From contig JAPDOI010000117.1 in assembly GCA_029168955.1 (NCBI GenBank), forward strand, positions 558,001 through 622,000: a stretch of 64,000 nt of DNA. The letters run 5' to 3'. This document shows positions 41,281 to 53,335 of the stretch, one piece after another. The position numbers were made by a program, and so were the translations under genes. The DNA is from Aplectana chamaeleonis (lineage: Eukaryota; Nematoda; Chromadorea; Rhabditida; Cosmocercidae). Positions within the stretch are counted from its first letter, which is position 1. Each line of letters starts with the position of its first letter. The notes below the pieces were generated by a model. The model was not told the origin of the DNA and made no database searches. It saw nothing but the letters and a program-made list of their open reading frames with translations.

Positions 41281-41905
41281 CTGAAGGCAGGTTTCCCCAT
41301 AAAAACGATTCTCGAGCCTTCTCAATGAGATTGTAGATTTAGTAATTACAAAAATTGAAATAAGTGAAAAAACCCGGACCTTTGCAGAAAAAAACGCTCA
41401 AAAACAAGGTATAACGGCTAATTACAGGTGTCGGCCGGCCCTCCTATTAACGCGGTTTCCATTGATGCTTGTTTATCCGCTGTTCATTTTGCTGTTAAAG
41501 TAATCAGAAGTCTCCAGATGCGCTTAGAAATTACTTTGGCAGCCAAATAAAAGTTGAAAAAAAAACAGGCTTTTAGGGGTATGGTATACTTTGTCGCTGT
41601 AATGAGCGACAGGCATGCAATCTAACACAAATCGCGGCGAGACCCGCATTGGAGCAACGGCAACGGCTCTCATAGGAACAGATGTCGTGGGTCGCAGCGA
41701 CGTGTCGCGGAGGGCTGACATACTGCAATTTTGCCATAGCCTGCCGCTACCACTGTCGCAGTGCACTGCGACAGCGACAGATTTAAAGGGCGGGAGGATG
41801 TCGCTGTCGCCGTGCAGAGCGACGCGGCCGTGTGTCGCAAAAGTATGCCATACCGGTTACACAAATCTCGATAAATGGGGGCGGCTGTTCTGTGAAAAAA
41901 AAATC
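41281..41905. mobile_element. Family I copy 2, split by a family J insertion
   Basis: Left part 41281-41577 (GAAGGCAGGTTTCCCCATAA, then ATGAGATTGTAGATTTAG) and the continuation 41855-41905 (ACAAATCTCGATAAATGGGG) align to family I copy 1, with family J copy 2 between. The right end is missing. Confidence 0.78.
41578..41854. mobile_element. Miniature element, family J copy 2 (nested)
   Basis: Ends GGTATGGTATACTTTGTCG and GCAAAAGTATGCCATACC. The interior is closely similar to 18972-19250. It interrupts family I copy 2, so it is the younger insertion. No target duplication is obvious. Confidence 0.83.
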
Positions 41906-42045
41906 AGCAGTAATTCAATCATAACACTAAATTTCTTTTTAAATGGGAGCCATGGATAAGAATTGAAGAGAATCAAGAATGAAAGAGTAAGTCATGGAGT
42001 GATAACATGAGATGAGAACAAGAAAAAAGGTGAAGGAATAGAACA

Positions 42046-42215
42046 GGGGTGCGTTCCAAGAACATTCCCATGGCAAAACGCTTCCATGGAAACGTAGCCA
42101 CGAAGACGTGGAAGCAATTATCAGTTACAATTCGTGGCCCTGGGAAACAAGTTTGGCCATGGAAAGGCTGTTTGCCCTCCCACGGCATCGTGGAAAGATT
42201 CTTGGAACGCACCCC
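42046..42215. mobile_element. Foldback element with GGGGTGCGTTCCAAGAA ends
   Basis: Arms GGGGTGCGTTCCAAGAA and TTCTTGGAACGCACCCC. A CATGGAAACGT/CGTGGAAGC core adds inner symmetry. The CAGGGGTGCG start resembles a hAT end but no 8-bp duplication is clear. Confidence 0.75.
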
Positions 42216-42302
42216 AGATTAAACATATGAAAAGGATTGATTAATCGATGGAAATGATTCGAAAATGATAATGACGCGTATTTATACTACCTCAGGAGAG
42301 CT

Positions 42303-42443
42303 TAAGGGGCTGAGCAGAGTGCCACCGCGGCGCGGCGCGGCCTGATGATTGAGAGCCGTATTGATAGATCGCGGCGATCTATCAATACGGCTCTCCATCA
42401 TCAGACCGCGCCGCGCCGCGGTGGCACTCTGCTCAGCCCCTTA
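42303..42443. mobile_element. Near-perfect palindrome, TAAGGGGCTGAGCAG ends
   Basis: A 141-bp hairpin with arms of about 65 bp: TAAGGGGCTGAGCAGAGTGC then CACCGCGGCGCGGCGCGG, mirrored to the right end. The 63567-63714 hairpin has related TTAGGGG ends. Confidence 0.85.
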
Positions 42444-42727
42444 GGGAGTAAAATGATATGTCACGTTGAACAGTGAAGAAACACGTTATCACAGGTTATC
42501 TCGGAGATGATGTGACGCGTGATCAGTGATACTCCCCAAGTCTTCCACAAGGGAGTGCATTCTACTCCCCAATACCCTCACGAAAATCGTGTGTTCTGCC
42601 GCGCGTGGCGGTTCCTCCCTAGGGTGGACAGTGGTCCACCGACTCAAAAATTGTAAAAACAGGCCTCGCCCACCTGCTATTCACCCCCCGAGTCTATCAG
42701 AGTACCGCAAGTGCGCTTGAGAAAGGT

Positions 42728-42893
42728 CTATGGTATACTAGCGCCGCAGAGTATCGCTGCTCTCGGCGACAGGTCCGCGAATACTCCAAATTCTGATTTG
42801 AGCATATGTTACAAGGCCATGATCGATCCGAATTCCAATTTGAGCTTTTGGGTCGTTGCGGGCAGCGACAGCCTCTGCGACGCAAGTATACCA
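42728..42893. repeat. Family J-like remnant
   Basis: Inverted ends CTATGGTATACT and AGTATACCAGAG with GCGACAG-rich interior, as in family J but shorter and diverged. Confidence 0.55.
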
Positions 42894-42899
42894 GAGGCC

Positions 42900-44120
42900 T
42901 AATCTTGAGCTTTTGCCCCCAGCTTTCCTCTGGCTGTCGTCACAGTACACAGAAAAGGTGCCGCGGACGAGTTAGCCAGGTTGTAGGCCCAGTACGCGAA
43001 GATGGAGGAATTTAACTCGTGATTTGCGGTTTGAATTCCCCTCGGGACCGCTTCGCTCGAATGGAGTGGTCTCACGCTTCGAACTGCAAAAGACGGCCAT
43101 GCTATCCTGGTAAAGCGGTCACGAGTGGAATTTGATTCAAAAAAGTGTTGAAATTCTGCATTTTGGCGTTCCAGTGAGCCGCAGACGTGACGCGTGCGGC
43201 GGAGCTCCGCCCCGTTCACGTTGTGGCTAGAGCGTGTTCACTGCGGAAATCTTTTGAAATGAATGGACCTGTTTTCCGCTGCGCGTGTCGCGTCCAGGCG
43301 GCTAACTCGTCCCCAGCTTCAACTTTTTCGTGTACTGGGACTACAGCTCCCCCCCCCCCAACCGAAATTTCATATCAGGGCCACCATGCCTTGCTTTGTT
43401 GTAGAGAATGCTTACAGTAAAGTTGATAGTTTTGTTGTTGATAGCCATTGTTAATGCTTTTGTTCGTGTGATGTATTTTTTGTGGGTCGGGTCTTCATGT
43501 TGTGCAATAAAAGTTCTTTTTTCCCTGATCTGATCTTACTATTCGATATTTCAGTGGTTACAGGTGTAGAAAGTATTATGAGAGGGGGTATTTGGGCGTG
43601 TACCTCTCTATTAACGCATATGATAGTGGGAGTTCACCCAAAAGTCGACGTAACCGGTTTTCCTCGACGGAATGAGGCCAATGATGGACACTGGAGGAAC
43701 GTTAAGAAGTTCTATCATCGTAGCGGTTTTTTTTCGTTAAGGTCTTAGTTTCTCTGAGAACTGTCTTCAGCAAATTAAATTATTTCCTGCAGTGGTTTTA
43801 ATAATATATCGGTTGTCGGAAAAATTTCTGCCACTCGGTTTTTGTATCTACTTGAAAAAGAAAGATTAGGGTTGTTTTACTAGTTAAGTATGATATACCG
43901 TTCGAAAGCGCGGCACTTTACTTGCCTAAATGTCGAATTTCTTCAGTTCTCAACGAAGCTCCCACAAACGGTATACCGTTGGGTAGCCCTCAGGGCCACG
44001 ACCATGGGTATCATCCTACTTTCGCTCAAAGTTGAGTTTGATGCGAGTTATACAGAATGGACGAGAAAGACGATGAAACGCGTCTTCTCGCGCTTTCTGA
44101 GCAAATCCTATGAGGGGTAT
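42900..44120. other. Unassigned stretch
   Basis: No gene recognised. An ATG at 43387 opens a 23-codon frame (MPCFVVENAYSKVD) and AATAAA follows at 43507, but nothing ties them to a family. Confidence 0.35.
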
Positions 44121-44123
44121 TGC

Positions 44124-44417
44124 ACTGTGCTTCTCTGGACCAAATTCCGCGACCGCGTCTCGACACGCTTTGCGGCCGCGCGCATACAAGCCGGGAGAGT
44201 TTTCAGCGCCGCAGCCGCCGATCTGTTGATTCTAGGTAGGTTATAAAACCACCAGGTTTTGTTGTTGGAAGCGGAAGATTTGCCGTAAAAAAGCCAAATC
44301 GACTTGGCTAAATCGTTCAAAATTTTGCTGCACTGACTTCGAGCGCGTTGCGGCCGCAAGCGTGTCTGGAACTTTTCGAATTGCGAATGAAATTCGACTG
44401 CGGTATATTAGCACAGC
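44124..44417. mobile_element. Foldback element, family M copy 1
   Basis: Left ACTGTGCTTCTCTGGACCAA, CGCGTCTCGACACGCTTTGC and GGCCGC; right GCGGCCGCAAGCGTGTC and GCACAG. Close relative at 46007-46279. Confidence 0.72.
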
Positions 44418-44631
44418 ACTATCGCGATTTTCTGAATTTCGAGTGGAGGGTAAGCTTTCGGGAAAAGAGGTGAAAACCTAGAAATAGTTCAATGCCATAA
44501 TTTTACTGAAATTAGAAAAGCACCAGATTGTGTTGGAAGCGGAAAGAGGTGTTACAGTCTGTTTGTGACGGAGTGAGCGAAGTGCTGCTCCGCCCCTGCT
44601 ACGGTAATACATAAAGGCGGCGCGTGCTGTG

Positions 44632-45105
44632 TTAAAGGCACAGTCCGAGCTCAGGGACGAAATCTAGGATTTCCACATAATTGTGAAGTAGATCCACCCT
44701 ATATAACCCCTGCCGAATGTCAGCTCTCAAATCCTCCGAATAAGCGAGAAATATTGAATGTTTTATTAGCCGTGGGGCGCCCATACCAGGAAGCCACTTT
44801 GGCACGCCCCTTTTACGATCTTTCGAGCTCAACAGCGGCGAGATGAGCGATGGTTTTCGAATAGTAGCCCCGTTCTCCCCTTCATTCTCAGCCTCTCTCT
44901 TTATTCAGGTCGGTTCGCATACATCGGTTGCAAATGACGTAAGTTACGAGCCTCGGACAACTCGTCCACCATCCTTCCGTAGCACAATTTTGAGGGGCCA
45001 TAACTTCGTTCCTAAGAGGTCTTGTACGATTTTGGACACATCATTGGAATCGGCGTGAGACCGTTCTCAAGATAAAGGCAAACAAAAGAAACAGAAAGCT
45101 GGAAT
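44632..45105. mobile_element. TTAA-flanked miniature element, family D copy 5
   Basis: Left end TTAAAGGCACAGTCCGAGCT; interior matches copy 1 closely (GCACGCCCCTTTTACGATCT). The right end is decayed after 45060. Confidence 0.78.
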
Positions 45106-45375
45106 AACTTCCAAAAAAAAACAGGTCCGCGAAAAAGCGGTGGATCATTGCTTCACCACGGCCTCACTCCAGATCTCTGTGGAGCGACATACTCTCAGGT
45201 TAGAAATCGGAATATCGGTTACCATGGCGTCGTCAAAATTCCCAGCGGACCGCCTGTCCATAAATGTCACCCATTCGGTGAAACGATTTTCCCACCGGTC
45301 CGCTGTGGAACGCCGAATTCGTCATTTAAGTTTAAGGTTAACAAGATATATCGAGCTCTGCTTGGTTTTAGTTCA

Positions 45376-45815
45376 TTAAAGGCAGGGTTTGCGATAAATG
45401 CGACTTTTGAGCTCTCTTCATGAGAGTTTAGATTTGGCCATCTCAAAAGGTAAAATAAATGAAAAAAGCCCGGAAATTTGCGTGCGAAATCCGCTAAAAC
45501 AAGGCATAACGGCTAATTGCAGGTGTCGGCCGGCCCCGTAATTAACGAGATTTTCATTAATGCTTGCTTATCCGCTTTTCATTCTGTGGTTAGAGTAATC
45601 AGTAGTCTCCGGAAGTGCTCATGAAAATGCTTTAGCAGCAAAGAAAAGTTGACAAATCCGGCATTTATAGAAATATCGATAACTGGAGGCGGGCGGACAC
45701 CAAGCAGTAACCTGTTCATGAGCGTTTTTACCACAACTTCTCACTTATTTTCACATTTGTGATGGCCAGATCTACCTTCTCATCAGGATAGCACAACCGC
45801 AAACCCTGCCTTTAT
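45376..45815. mobile_element. TTAA-flanked miniature element, family I copy 3
   Basis: The most complete copy: TTAAAGGCAGGGTTTGCGAT at left, GCAAACCCTGCCTTTAT at right. Confidence 0.82.
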
Positions 45816-46006
45816 GACCGATGTTCCGCTTCTCTTCTCCTTATCGCCTATTCGGAGCCTACACTTTTTCTAACAACAATTACCCATTAGCGTCCACCAA
45901 ATTCGAAGACTTAAAATAACAGCCGCCAGGACACAAATTGAAAACAAGCGAAAAAAACTGAAAGAAAATTTACTGCTCAGGGAAATGAATACAAGCTACT
46001 GTGCTT

Positions 46007-46279
46007 ATCTGAGCCAAATTCCGGTCCGCAATTGCGTCTCAACACGCTCTGCGGTCGCACGCTCCCGAGTCAGAAGAGCTGACAGCGCCGCAGCCGCTGA
46101 TCTTCTGACCTTAGGTGGGTTTTGGGAACTGGAAACTAAGAAAAAATTGGAGAAAATTGTATAAAAAAGCCACATCGAGTCGGCATTGGCGCTGGAAACC
46201 CGACTGACTCGAGCGCGTGCGGCCGCAAAGCGTGTCGAGACGCAATTGCGGACCGGAATTTGGCCCAGATAAGCACAGT
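46007..46279. mobile_element. Foldback element, family M copy 2
   Basis: Arms ACTGTGCTTATCTGAGCCAA then TTCCGGTCCGCAATTGCGTC at left, mirrored at right to AAGCACAGT. Confidence 0.8.
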
Positions 46280-46362
46280 AAGTAATTCATGACAGCTTGG
46301 TCAAGTTGGTGCCTGACGTGGGGAAGAAGGGCGGGTGTTGGACGGCCCGCCTCAGCTCGCGC

Positions 46363-46590
46363 CGCCATTATGCTTTTAGCGGCGTTCAGAGCTCATTCGC
46401 GGCGCGACGCTATGTTATGATCAGCCTACGTGTCGATCAAGCAGCGTCGCGTCGCGTCGTCGCTGGGTGTTCACAGTGAAGAGGCGCGATACTTTCGAAG
46501 TGACATGCAATCCTACGCGCGACGTCCATAGCATCGCCTTGCAATGCGACGCGATGCGATGGACGTTGCGCAAGGGCAAACTCGTTGTTG
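46363..46590. repeat. GC-rich repeat related to 4365-4570
   Basis: GCCATTATGCTTTTAGCGGC, then GTTCAGAGCTCATTCGCGGC, then CGCGACGTCCAT and GCGATGCGATGGACGTTGCG correspond, in opposite orientation, to the block at 4365-4570. No gene. Confidence 0.6.
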
Positions 46591-47263
46591 CTTCTCTTCG
46601 AGTTTTTTTCATTAACGCAACCGAATGAATGAAATAGGCATATGTGGGATCACATGCACTCCAAAAGATATAAAAAAATTGTTGGTATTGCTACAAAAAC
46701 AATTCCGTTGCTTGCTAATGAGAAATTGCGTGCGCACGCATTTGCGCGTAGTCGCCCAGCGTTTACACCTGAATACTTGCGTAACGCGATTTTTGCGTCG
46801 CACGGACATGTTCCATGCGAAAACTGAACGCCGCCTTACAGTAGCTGCAGACGCACCAGCTGCTCGTGCACTCCGTTAGAAAAAGGCTACTCCGGCACTT
46901 CTCGGGCCCGATCCACCTGACAGTTTGGCTCGTTCTTCCCATCTGGTGGTCCAGTCCTGTTGCTATACGGGCCACTGCTGTAGCTAACCGTGCCACTGCT
47001 GTTGCTGTCCGGGCTCCTTCAGTCCACCCGTACAGCTAAAGCAGTGAACCTGAGATTGAGAGAACGCGCCGATTTGCCACTCGGCTCCAATTCCTATTCG
47101 ATGCGGCTCGGGGCCAAGAAGCGCCAAAGTATAGGTAGGAGGATATACACACTTTTTGAAGGTTTTTTTACACTTGGCGTCGAGATCAACACTGAGAAAA
47201 TTTCAAAAACATTTATGTGGAGGGAGACGTTTCCGACTACCTAATACATCTACATTATTGGAG

Positions 47264-47404
47264 ATGGATTCCACCAGATGGGAAGCCAAGCTAAACAGAG
47301 AGATCGAATTCCTCCGGAGAGTCGTCGTCTTGTCTGTGACGTCTACTATTCTCTCATTCTTGCTCGCAGGAGTTCTATCACCAGCATTGTACTACTATAT
47401 TCAG
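47264..47404 (+). pseudogene. Orphan first exon of a cuticle collagen
   Basis: ATG at 47264 opens 47 codons ending CAG|GTGAGA at 47404. The peptide begins MDSTRWEAKLNREIEFLRRV and continues with a hydrophobic segment to SPALYYYIQ, the pattern of the nematode cuticle-collagen N-terminal domain (REIEFLRRV, one membrane anchor, then YxYxQ). No exon with a Cys knot and Gly-X-Y repeats follows within the next kilobases; acceptors at 47438 and 47561 lead quickly to stops. The downstream 107-codon frame (47523-47846) ends in a Cys-rich stretch but has no Gly-X-Y repeat. It may be a gene fragment, or a gene whose second exon lies beyond repeats. Confidence 0.6.
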
Positions 47405-47929
47405 GTGAGAATACGAAATACTCTAACATTTTCTCAAGAATGTTGATCGGCTGGCTTCTTCCTGACGCGATTGGTCCGAAACTTCACGGAGGTGCGCTAT
47501 CCTACGGATCAGCCGTGCCCGTTTGTCCCGGTCTTCATTCCTTCTAAATTTTATTAATAGACATAGAATTACCACAGTTGAAAAACAAAATAATGGTTTA
47601 ACAGAAACAAAGACTATCTCCATGTTCCGTAAATTGCACCAAGAAGCCCTAAAAAGCAATACTTTCAGTTATGGAACAAAAACAACCTATAGTGCAAGAC
47701 TATCAGGAATCCCCATTCAGAGCAAGTGCCTCGCATGCAAGCGTTTTTTTTTCAAAAGCAACTCACTAGGGACTGCTTTAAACTTCCCGTGGAGATTTGG
47801 AAAACCATGTTGTCGTTGCTCTAAGTCTGTGTCAGTACATAAATAATCCATGCTTGAAATTTCCTAAATGAATACGGGAATTCTAAAAAATGGCATTTTC
47901 ATTGCTTCACAAAAAGGAAAGGGGAAATT

Positions 47930-47975
47930 CAGGGAATATCACCCCGAAAAATGGGGTGATATTCCCTGATGGGGA
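47930..47975. repeat. Short perfect hairpin
   Basis: CAGGGAATATCACCCC and GGGGTGATATTCCCTG flank GAAAAAT. Confidence 0.75.
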
Positions 47976-47999
47976 ATTTCCGGGGTGTTCACAAAAAAG

Positions 48000-48370
48000 T
48001 TTTGGATTTGGCGCGAAACTTTCAACTGGGGGTCACCTATGGCGCTGAACTTGAATCTGGGGTCTATTCCTCGCCAGACATACGGGTTACTGTAGGTTAC
48101 GGTGGGCATAATGCACTTTAACTGGCGCTACTTACCTTACAGTTTCGAAAATTGGAAGCGGTCCCCAAATTCGTGTTCAGCGTCCCAGATAACACCCACA
48201 GTGAGCTTTTGAGTCAAATCTGAGACTTTGGCCGAGGCACCACATACCCTTCGTAACCTTCCGCAATCTATTGGAAATCGATAAACGGGTTGCAGTTTCG
48301 TGTTAAGCACCACGAATAACCCCTGAGTAGAAGTTTCAGGGCGATTTCACCGTAGCACTCTCGAAATCGT
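48000..48370. repeat. Family Q dispersed repeat
   Basis: GAACTTGAATCTGGGGTCTA, TACGGGTTACTGTAGGTTAC and GGAAATCGATAAACGGGTTG words as in the other copies. Confidence 0.6.
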
Positions 48371-48546
48371 CAAAAGTCGCGTTTTTCTAGCGAAATTTCC
48401 CCATTTTGGAATTTTACAAAAATTGACTAATGGGCCTCATATTCGTAACTAGCACCCAAAACAACCTCTAGAAAATCTTTTAAGCTCAACCCGAGACAAA
48501 TTATTTGAACATCTTTAAAATTGTCATTCGTGTACCCCTTTTATTT

Positions 48547-48620
48547 AAAGGCAGTGTACACGATAAAAACCGTCCTCGATATTCCATTGAAAATAGGTGA
48601 CTGAAGGCTTGTCTCTACTA
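48547..48620. repeat. Solo left end of family C
   Basis: TTTAAAGGCAGTGTACACGATAA is present without a clear right end. Confidence 0.6.
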
Positions 48621-48869
48621 GAAATGAGGAAAAAAGCGAGGAAAAATGCTTGGAAATGCTCAAAATTGAGGTTGTGATTATTGCAACGATTTTCAGCGTG
48701 GACGAGTTCCGCGCGAGGGGTTCATCTCGGACGAGTTGTTGCGCTGCCCGAGTCAGCTGCTGTCTCCTCGCAGCTCACGCCATTAAACTTTTTTTTTTCT
48801 GGCGTCCTTTTATATTTCATCTTGTTGTTTAAAAGGGTGTTTCTTTCTCATCGCTTGGGCTCTGAGTGA

Positions 48870-50270
48870 ATTTCATTTAGGGTGGCCACAGGCTCGAGGT
48901 GGTGTAAATGATTGGTTTTGTTGTAGCGGTTTGTTTTTATTTCGAATATCGCGCGTTTTTTTTCGGTTTTCATAATTTAAATTGGTATTCGTTCGGATAC
49001 CAATGTAAATTATGAAATAGAGAATCCACATGTCGTTTTGTTTTAAAGGTCAGTTCCTAGGCCTTCAACTCCGGATTCGAAAGTGTAGGAAAACCCTGGG
49101 GGTTTGAAGTTTTTGGTAGGGAAATGATCAAGTCTTTTTGCCCTTTGTTTTTTGCTCATTTTGACGAAAATTGGGTTCCTGAAACCGTTAGAATTTGTCT
49201 GTATATAGCACTGGCTGCTAAATCACGTAAACATAAATCGCTCGTACCGTAACCTTTGCCGTCAATTAATTCGTATCGAACTTGTCGGTGGTGTGCGACC
49301 CACACCACAAATCACTCCAGAATCTAAAACTTATGACAAATGTAATACTAACTGGACTTTCTTTTGCGAATGCGGTTCTTATATGTGTTAATCTGCTTCT
49401 GTCGAAGTTCTTTCGATAGAAAATTGCGAAGCTATCTGTTTCCTTATACCTTTCGCCAATTACCACCTCCACAGTGGAAATTTAACTGAATCAAATGCTT
49501 GCTTTAATTTGTGGTTGATACGTTGGAGGAATAACTGAGTTGAAAATTGTTCCTCATACAGTAAATTTTGGCGAATGCATTTTTTTTAAAGTTCTGAATC
49601 GTATTCGAACCAGTGAGTCCGGTTATGGCAGCATTCCCCGTTTATTTTCGTGTATGGCGGCAATTATGGTATGGGCTATATGAAGCCGACGGGTCCGGTA
49701 CACAATAATTGACGGCAGGGATTACGTTGCGAGCGAATTATCTTTACGTCATTTATACAGTCCTTTTATGCCTATTTTTCACCGTCGATTCTCAATTTTT
49801 CTCATTGCTGTGTACAGCGTGTTTTTCATGTTTTCAGTCAATAATTGTAAACAATTGCAGCTGCGTCCGAAGGTGCACTCACGTTGGACGTTGGAAGTCA
49901 CATGATAGGCGGACGCACTGCGCTCAGGTCCTGTCGTAGGTGAGATCGTTTTTTTTATAGTTTCAGGTTTTACTTTCTGTTGTCTTATTCTTTGTAACTG
50001 TTTTGTACCGTTTAAGAACTTTTTCAATACTCGTGGTAGCTTTGGACATAACAATGGATCAGCATAAATTCTGGTGCTATGGGGGGGGGCGCATCTGATG
50101 TTCGCACTTGGCCGCGCCCATTTTTCCGTGCCGCCGCGCAATTAGAACACCAATCCTTGGTTTTCCTCGGTTCCAAGTTGTTGAATCTATTGTCAAAAAA
50201 CGAGGAAGGAAGTACGGAAGGCTAGGGAATTTCCTAATCTACTCTCTTCTTTGCAGCTATGAAGAGGGTA
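48870..50270. other. Unassigned stretch
   Basis: No gene recognised. A hairpin of about 20-bp arms (CATAATTTAAATTGGTAT / ATACCAATGTAAATTATG) is at 48970-49014. A family E piece with GGGGGGGGGCGC occurs at 50075-50135. Confidence 0.4.
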
Positions 50271-50274
50271 TTGC

Positions 50275-50600
50275 CGTAGGCTCAGAGTCCGGACCACCAA
50301 AGTTTGATTCGTTCATAGGCCCATTGTAGTTAGCAGGGTATGTCTCTAAGAACAATTGAATAAGTGCTCGGTATTGTAGCCGTGACTACCACAGTCCGGA
50401 CATGCGTCCGGTATGCTACTGTAGATCCTATATACGTAAGACATTAGCATAGTTGAAGGTCCACAGCGCAGCGAGACGAGAGGGCAACTGGATCGCCTAC
50501 CGAGTTGAGACTTGAATTCTCAAACCCGATGCGGCACTGCACCTAGAATGGGATTCATAGCCGTCTTTTCAAGGTGCCCTCGTACCAAATGGGTTTGCAG
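50275..50600 (-). mobile_element. 3' fragment of the Jockey-like LINE
   Basis: Base-level resemblance to 26500-26820 in the same orientation: ACCACAGTCCGGACATGCGT (Cys knuckle), GACATTAGCATAG, CACAGCGCAGCGAGACGAGA, CCGAGTTGAGACTTG and TTTTCAAGGTGCCCTCGTAC. It is heavily decayed, with no open frame. Confidence 0.7.
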
Positions 50601-50639
50601 TCGACTGAAAGTCGACCACAAATATTTCGGAAAACCGAT

Positions 50640-52620
50640 TATTCGAGAAGTTCAAAATTACGAGTCACGTCGAATAATCTCGAATAAACCAAAACTGTAA
50701 ATCCCCGAATAATTTGCAAACTCGAATCATCGAACATTGCAAAGTCGCGTTGTGTGTTGCAACAGCGATTTTCCGCAACACTGATGCGAGAAGCTCAGTA
50801 CCAGGGTTTAGCAGACGTTTTGCTGGCTGCAGCGGGGTCCTGAAGGGCATTGACTATAGCGCTTCTTCTGTTTCTTTGGGCATCGCTTGTAGTTGCGCCG
50901 TTGATTGCGAATAGATTTTCTGCTGCCCCTTGAGGAAGCATAAGAGCGCAGTTATACTCCGTCGTTTCGTTGCCGCTGGCTTCCGCGACAGCTCTGCTGT
51001 TGGTCGATGTCGAAATCCCCGAAAAGCCTCTCAGTTGAAAAGCCAGCGTCAACCAAACACAGAAGTAGAAGTTGAGGGCTCAAACGACGTTTACAAGGAC
51101 ATAATATTTGTGATGGCGTAGGTTTTTTAGAGGCGTAAATCGAGTGCTTCTAGGCTGGTGTTCGCTACGCGGTATTTAATGGTATTTGGATAGGGTGTGA
51201 CGAGCTCGCCAAGGTGATCACTCGAAGAAGCGCTTTTTTCGCTGGCATCATCATTTCCGACGGTGAGATCATTTTCTTCTTCCACTTTCTCTTTTTTGTT
51301 ACCTTTTGGCTCAGTGCATAGATGTCTTGGCGCGATTTGTCGCATGTGGGCCAAGACCGGCAGTGAAGGTAAAGGAGCAGAATTTCAGTGCTTGGGTTTT
51401 CATCTCCAATTTCGGCGCGGCTCTTCCCGCCCAGGTATGGCTAGTCTTTCGCTCGCCATCCGCAAACAAATCACGGTAGCCGTTATTTGCGATAGCTGCG
51501 TTGGCAGGGTCGTGCGGGGTTGCGTCGCGACGTAGTGGGTGGTGAGGCGGTCGTCAAATTCTGCCCCAAAACAGAAAAATTTGGGTGGAGATTAGGGATG
51601 TGCGGAAATTTCCGGTTGTCGTTCGCCGGCCATTTTCGGAACCCTTTTCGCCGTTCGCGTTTGCCGGAATTTCAGTTATTCTCGGCAAAAAAGGAAAACA
51701 CGTCATCAGGGGATATCAGGCTCATCCATTATCCGCTCAGTCACCTGGGCGCGTATTCATGGACGACCTACTGTGGGGCAAGGGTGGATCTTCCTGGGGA
51801 AATCTGCCCTCTACTTCTATCTGGCTATACCACGGAGGTTCATGAATACGGGTCCTGACGATTTGCGGATAAAGTAAGAGATACAAAGGGGTTCACAATC
51901 TTAATGTATATATTTCTTTAAACAAGCATGCTTGTGCGAATGCGTGAGTAAACGAAATTTGGCCAGGTTATTCTGGCTGAAAAATCGTGGTTTTGTCGTG
52001 CCCTAGATGATCCAATTCCGAAGTGACGTTTTGGCTTCTGTTCCAGAGCTTCGACGTACAGTCCGCACGAACCATACTGATATTTCGCGTTCTTATGGTA
52101 CGTTGACGCAATATCGGTACGCTTATGTCATAACATGCGTGCACCGAGCTTTCTATAACGCACAACAAGGAACACAAAGTTTCCGTGCGATCCGTGCCGA
52201 CTGTGTAGCCTAGCTCCCTCAGGTCGAAGTAAAGCTTATCGGGCTTATCATGTCAAAACCTCCTTATCACTGTTATATTTTGCCACAACCGACCGCTTCG
52301 CGGCTTGCTCCGCCCTATCAAACAAGGGACTTAGGGATGAAATCTTATGTGTGTCATAATTCGTCCGTAAACCTATAACGGATCCATCGGCTGCTGGCGA
52401 CCCGCGGGAACATAATGGGGTGACTCAGTTGGACATACTCGCTTCTTAGTGTATTTCCCCATGAATACCGTTTCTGCGCACGCGTTCGTAGTGCTAAGAC
52501 ACTGAAGACTGTTTTCGTGGAATATAGCGCGCACTCGTTCTGGGGTTCTGTGTGCGCGCTCACTCTGCGCGGATGAATTCCTAGTATTTCTACGAACACA
52601 GACCCCCAAGAGTGTGCATT
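50640..52620. other. Unassigned stretch
   Basis: Overlapping frames of 60-112 codons on both strands, none recognisable. A hairpin at 51750-51851 pairs CGTATTCATGGACGACCTAC with the ACGGAGGTTCATGAATACG side. Positions 52119-52200 are weakly related to the foldback at 17055-17203. Confidence 0.4.
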
Positions 52621-52635
52621 GGTCAGTATTCCGTA

Positions 52636-52966
52636 CAGGGTCAAGCGAAGTGTCGCGTAATTGTTCGAATTCGGAGCGCCCACCATCAATTTTTTTCACA
52701 AAAGCCTAAATTTCTGCGAGCCTCCCCTTAGACACAATTTCTGGGCAGTTTACATTTGATCACTGAAACTGTCAGACGCCGAAAACTCGTTCCGCAATCC
52801 GGCTCAAGCGTCTAAAGCCTGAGCAATGCTACCATCCTTCTCTTTGGGGACCAAAAATATCGAGAATTTTTGGGATATATACACCAAATTTTGAGTTTTG
52901 GAGCGAAATTTTTGTGATCCCCCTCCCCACCCCCGTTGCGTAATTTCGCGACCCCGCATGACCCTG
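52636..52966. mobile_element. hAT-like miniature element, family A copy 3
   Basis: Ends CAGGGTCAAGCGAAGTG and CCCCGCATGACCCTG; flanks ATTCCGTA / ATTCTGTA (8 bp, one mismatch). Confidence 0.9.
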
Positions 52967-53220
52967 ATTCTGTATTCTTTCTAACTTTCACAGGATCCTC
53001 TAAAACTTATGTGGAATCTGTTTGTGTAAGGGGTTACTACCTTCATGTGAATAACTATAACCGAAAACTGAGTTGTAGATATTCATATCTACGACTACCA
53101 CATTATCGCCCTCACTAAAATGCGTAATAATTAGATTTTTCGTCAATACTACAACAAGTGCTTTCGATAATGACCTCTCTTATGGAGACTCTGTCTCAGT
53201 TCAAGTGAACTCATGTTTTC

Positions 53221-53335
53221 CATTATCGCAGCGCGGAGCGGTGGCTTTTTCGTCGGGACCTTCTTATCACTAGTTATATCTCACCGCTCCGCTGCTGGTG
53301 ATAATCAAAATCGACAGGCCACTACGGATTCACCA
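53221..53335. repeat. Family F partial copy
   Basis: Contains CGCGGAGCGGTGGC, TTATCACTAGTTATAT and AATCGACAGGCCACTACGG of family F but lacks the left terminus. Confidence 0.7.

Noticed and set aside
43387..43455. Short MPCFVVENAYSKVD frame, considered as a MIF-like N-terminus
   Set aside because: Only 23 codons; the catalytic context after the initial Pro does not match and no second exon was found.
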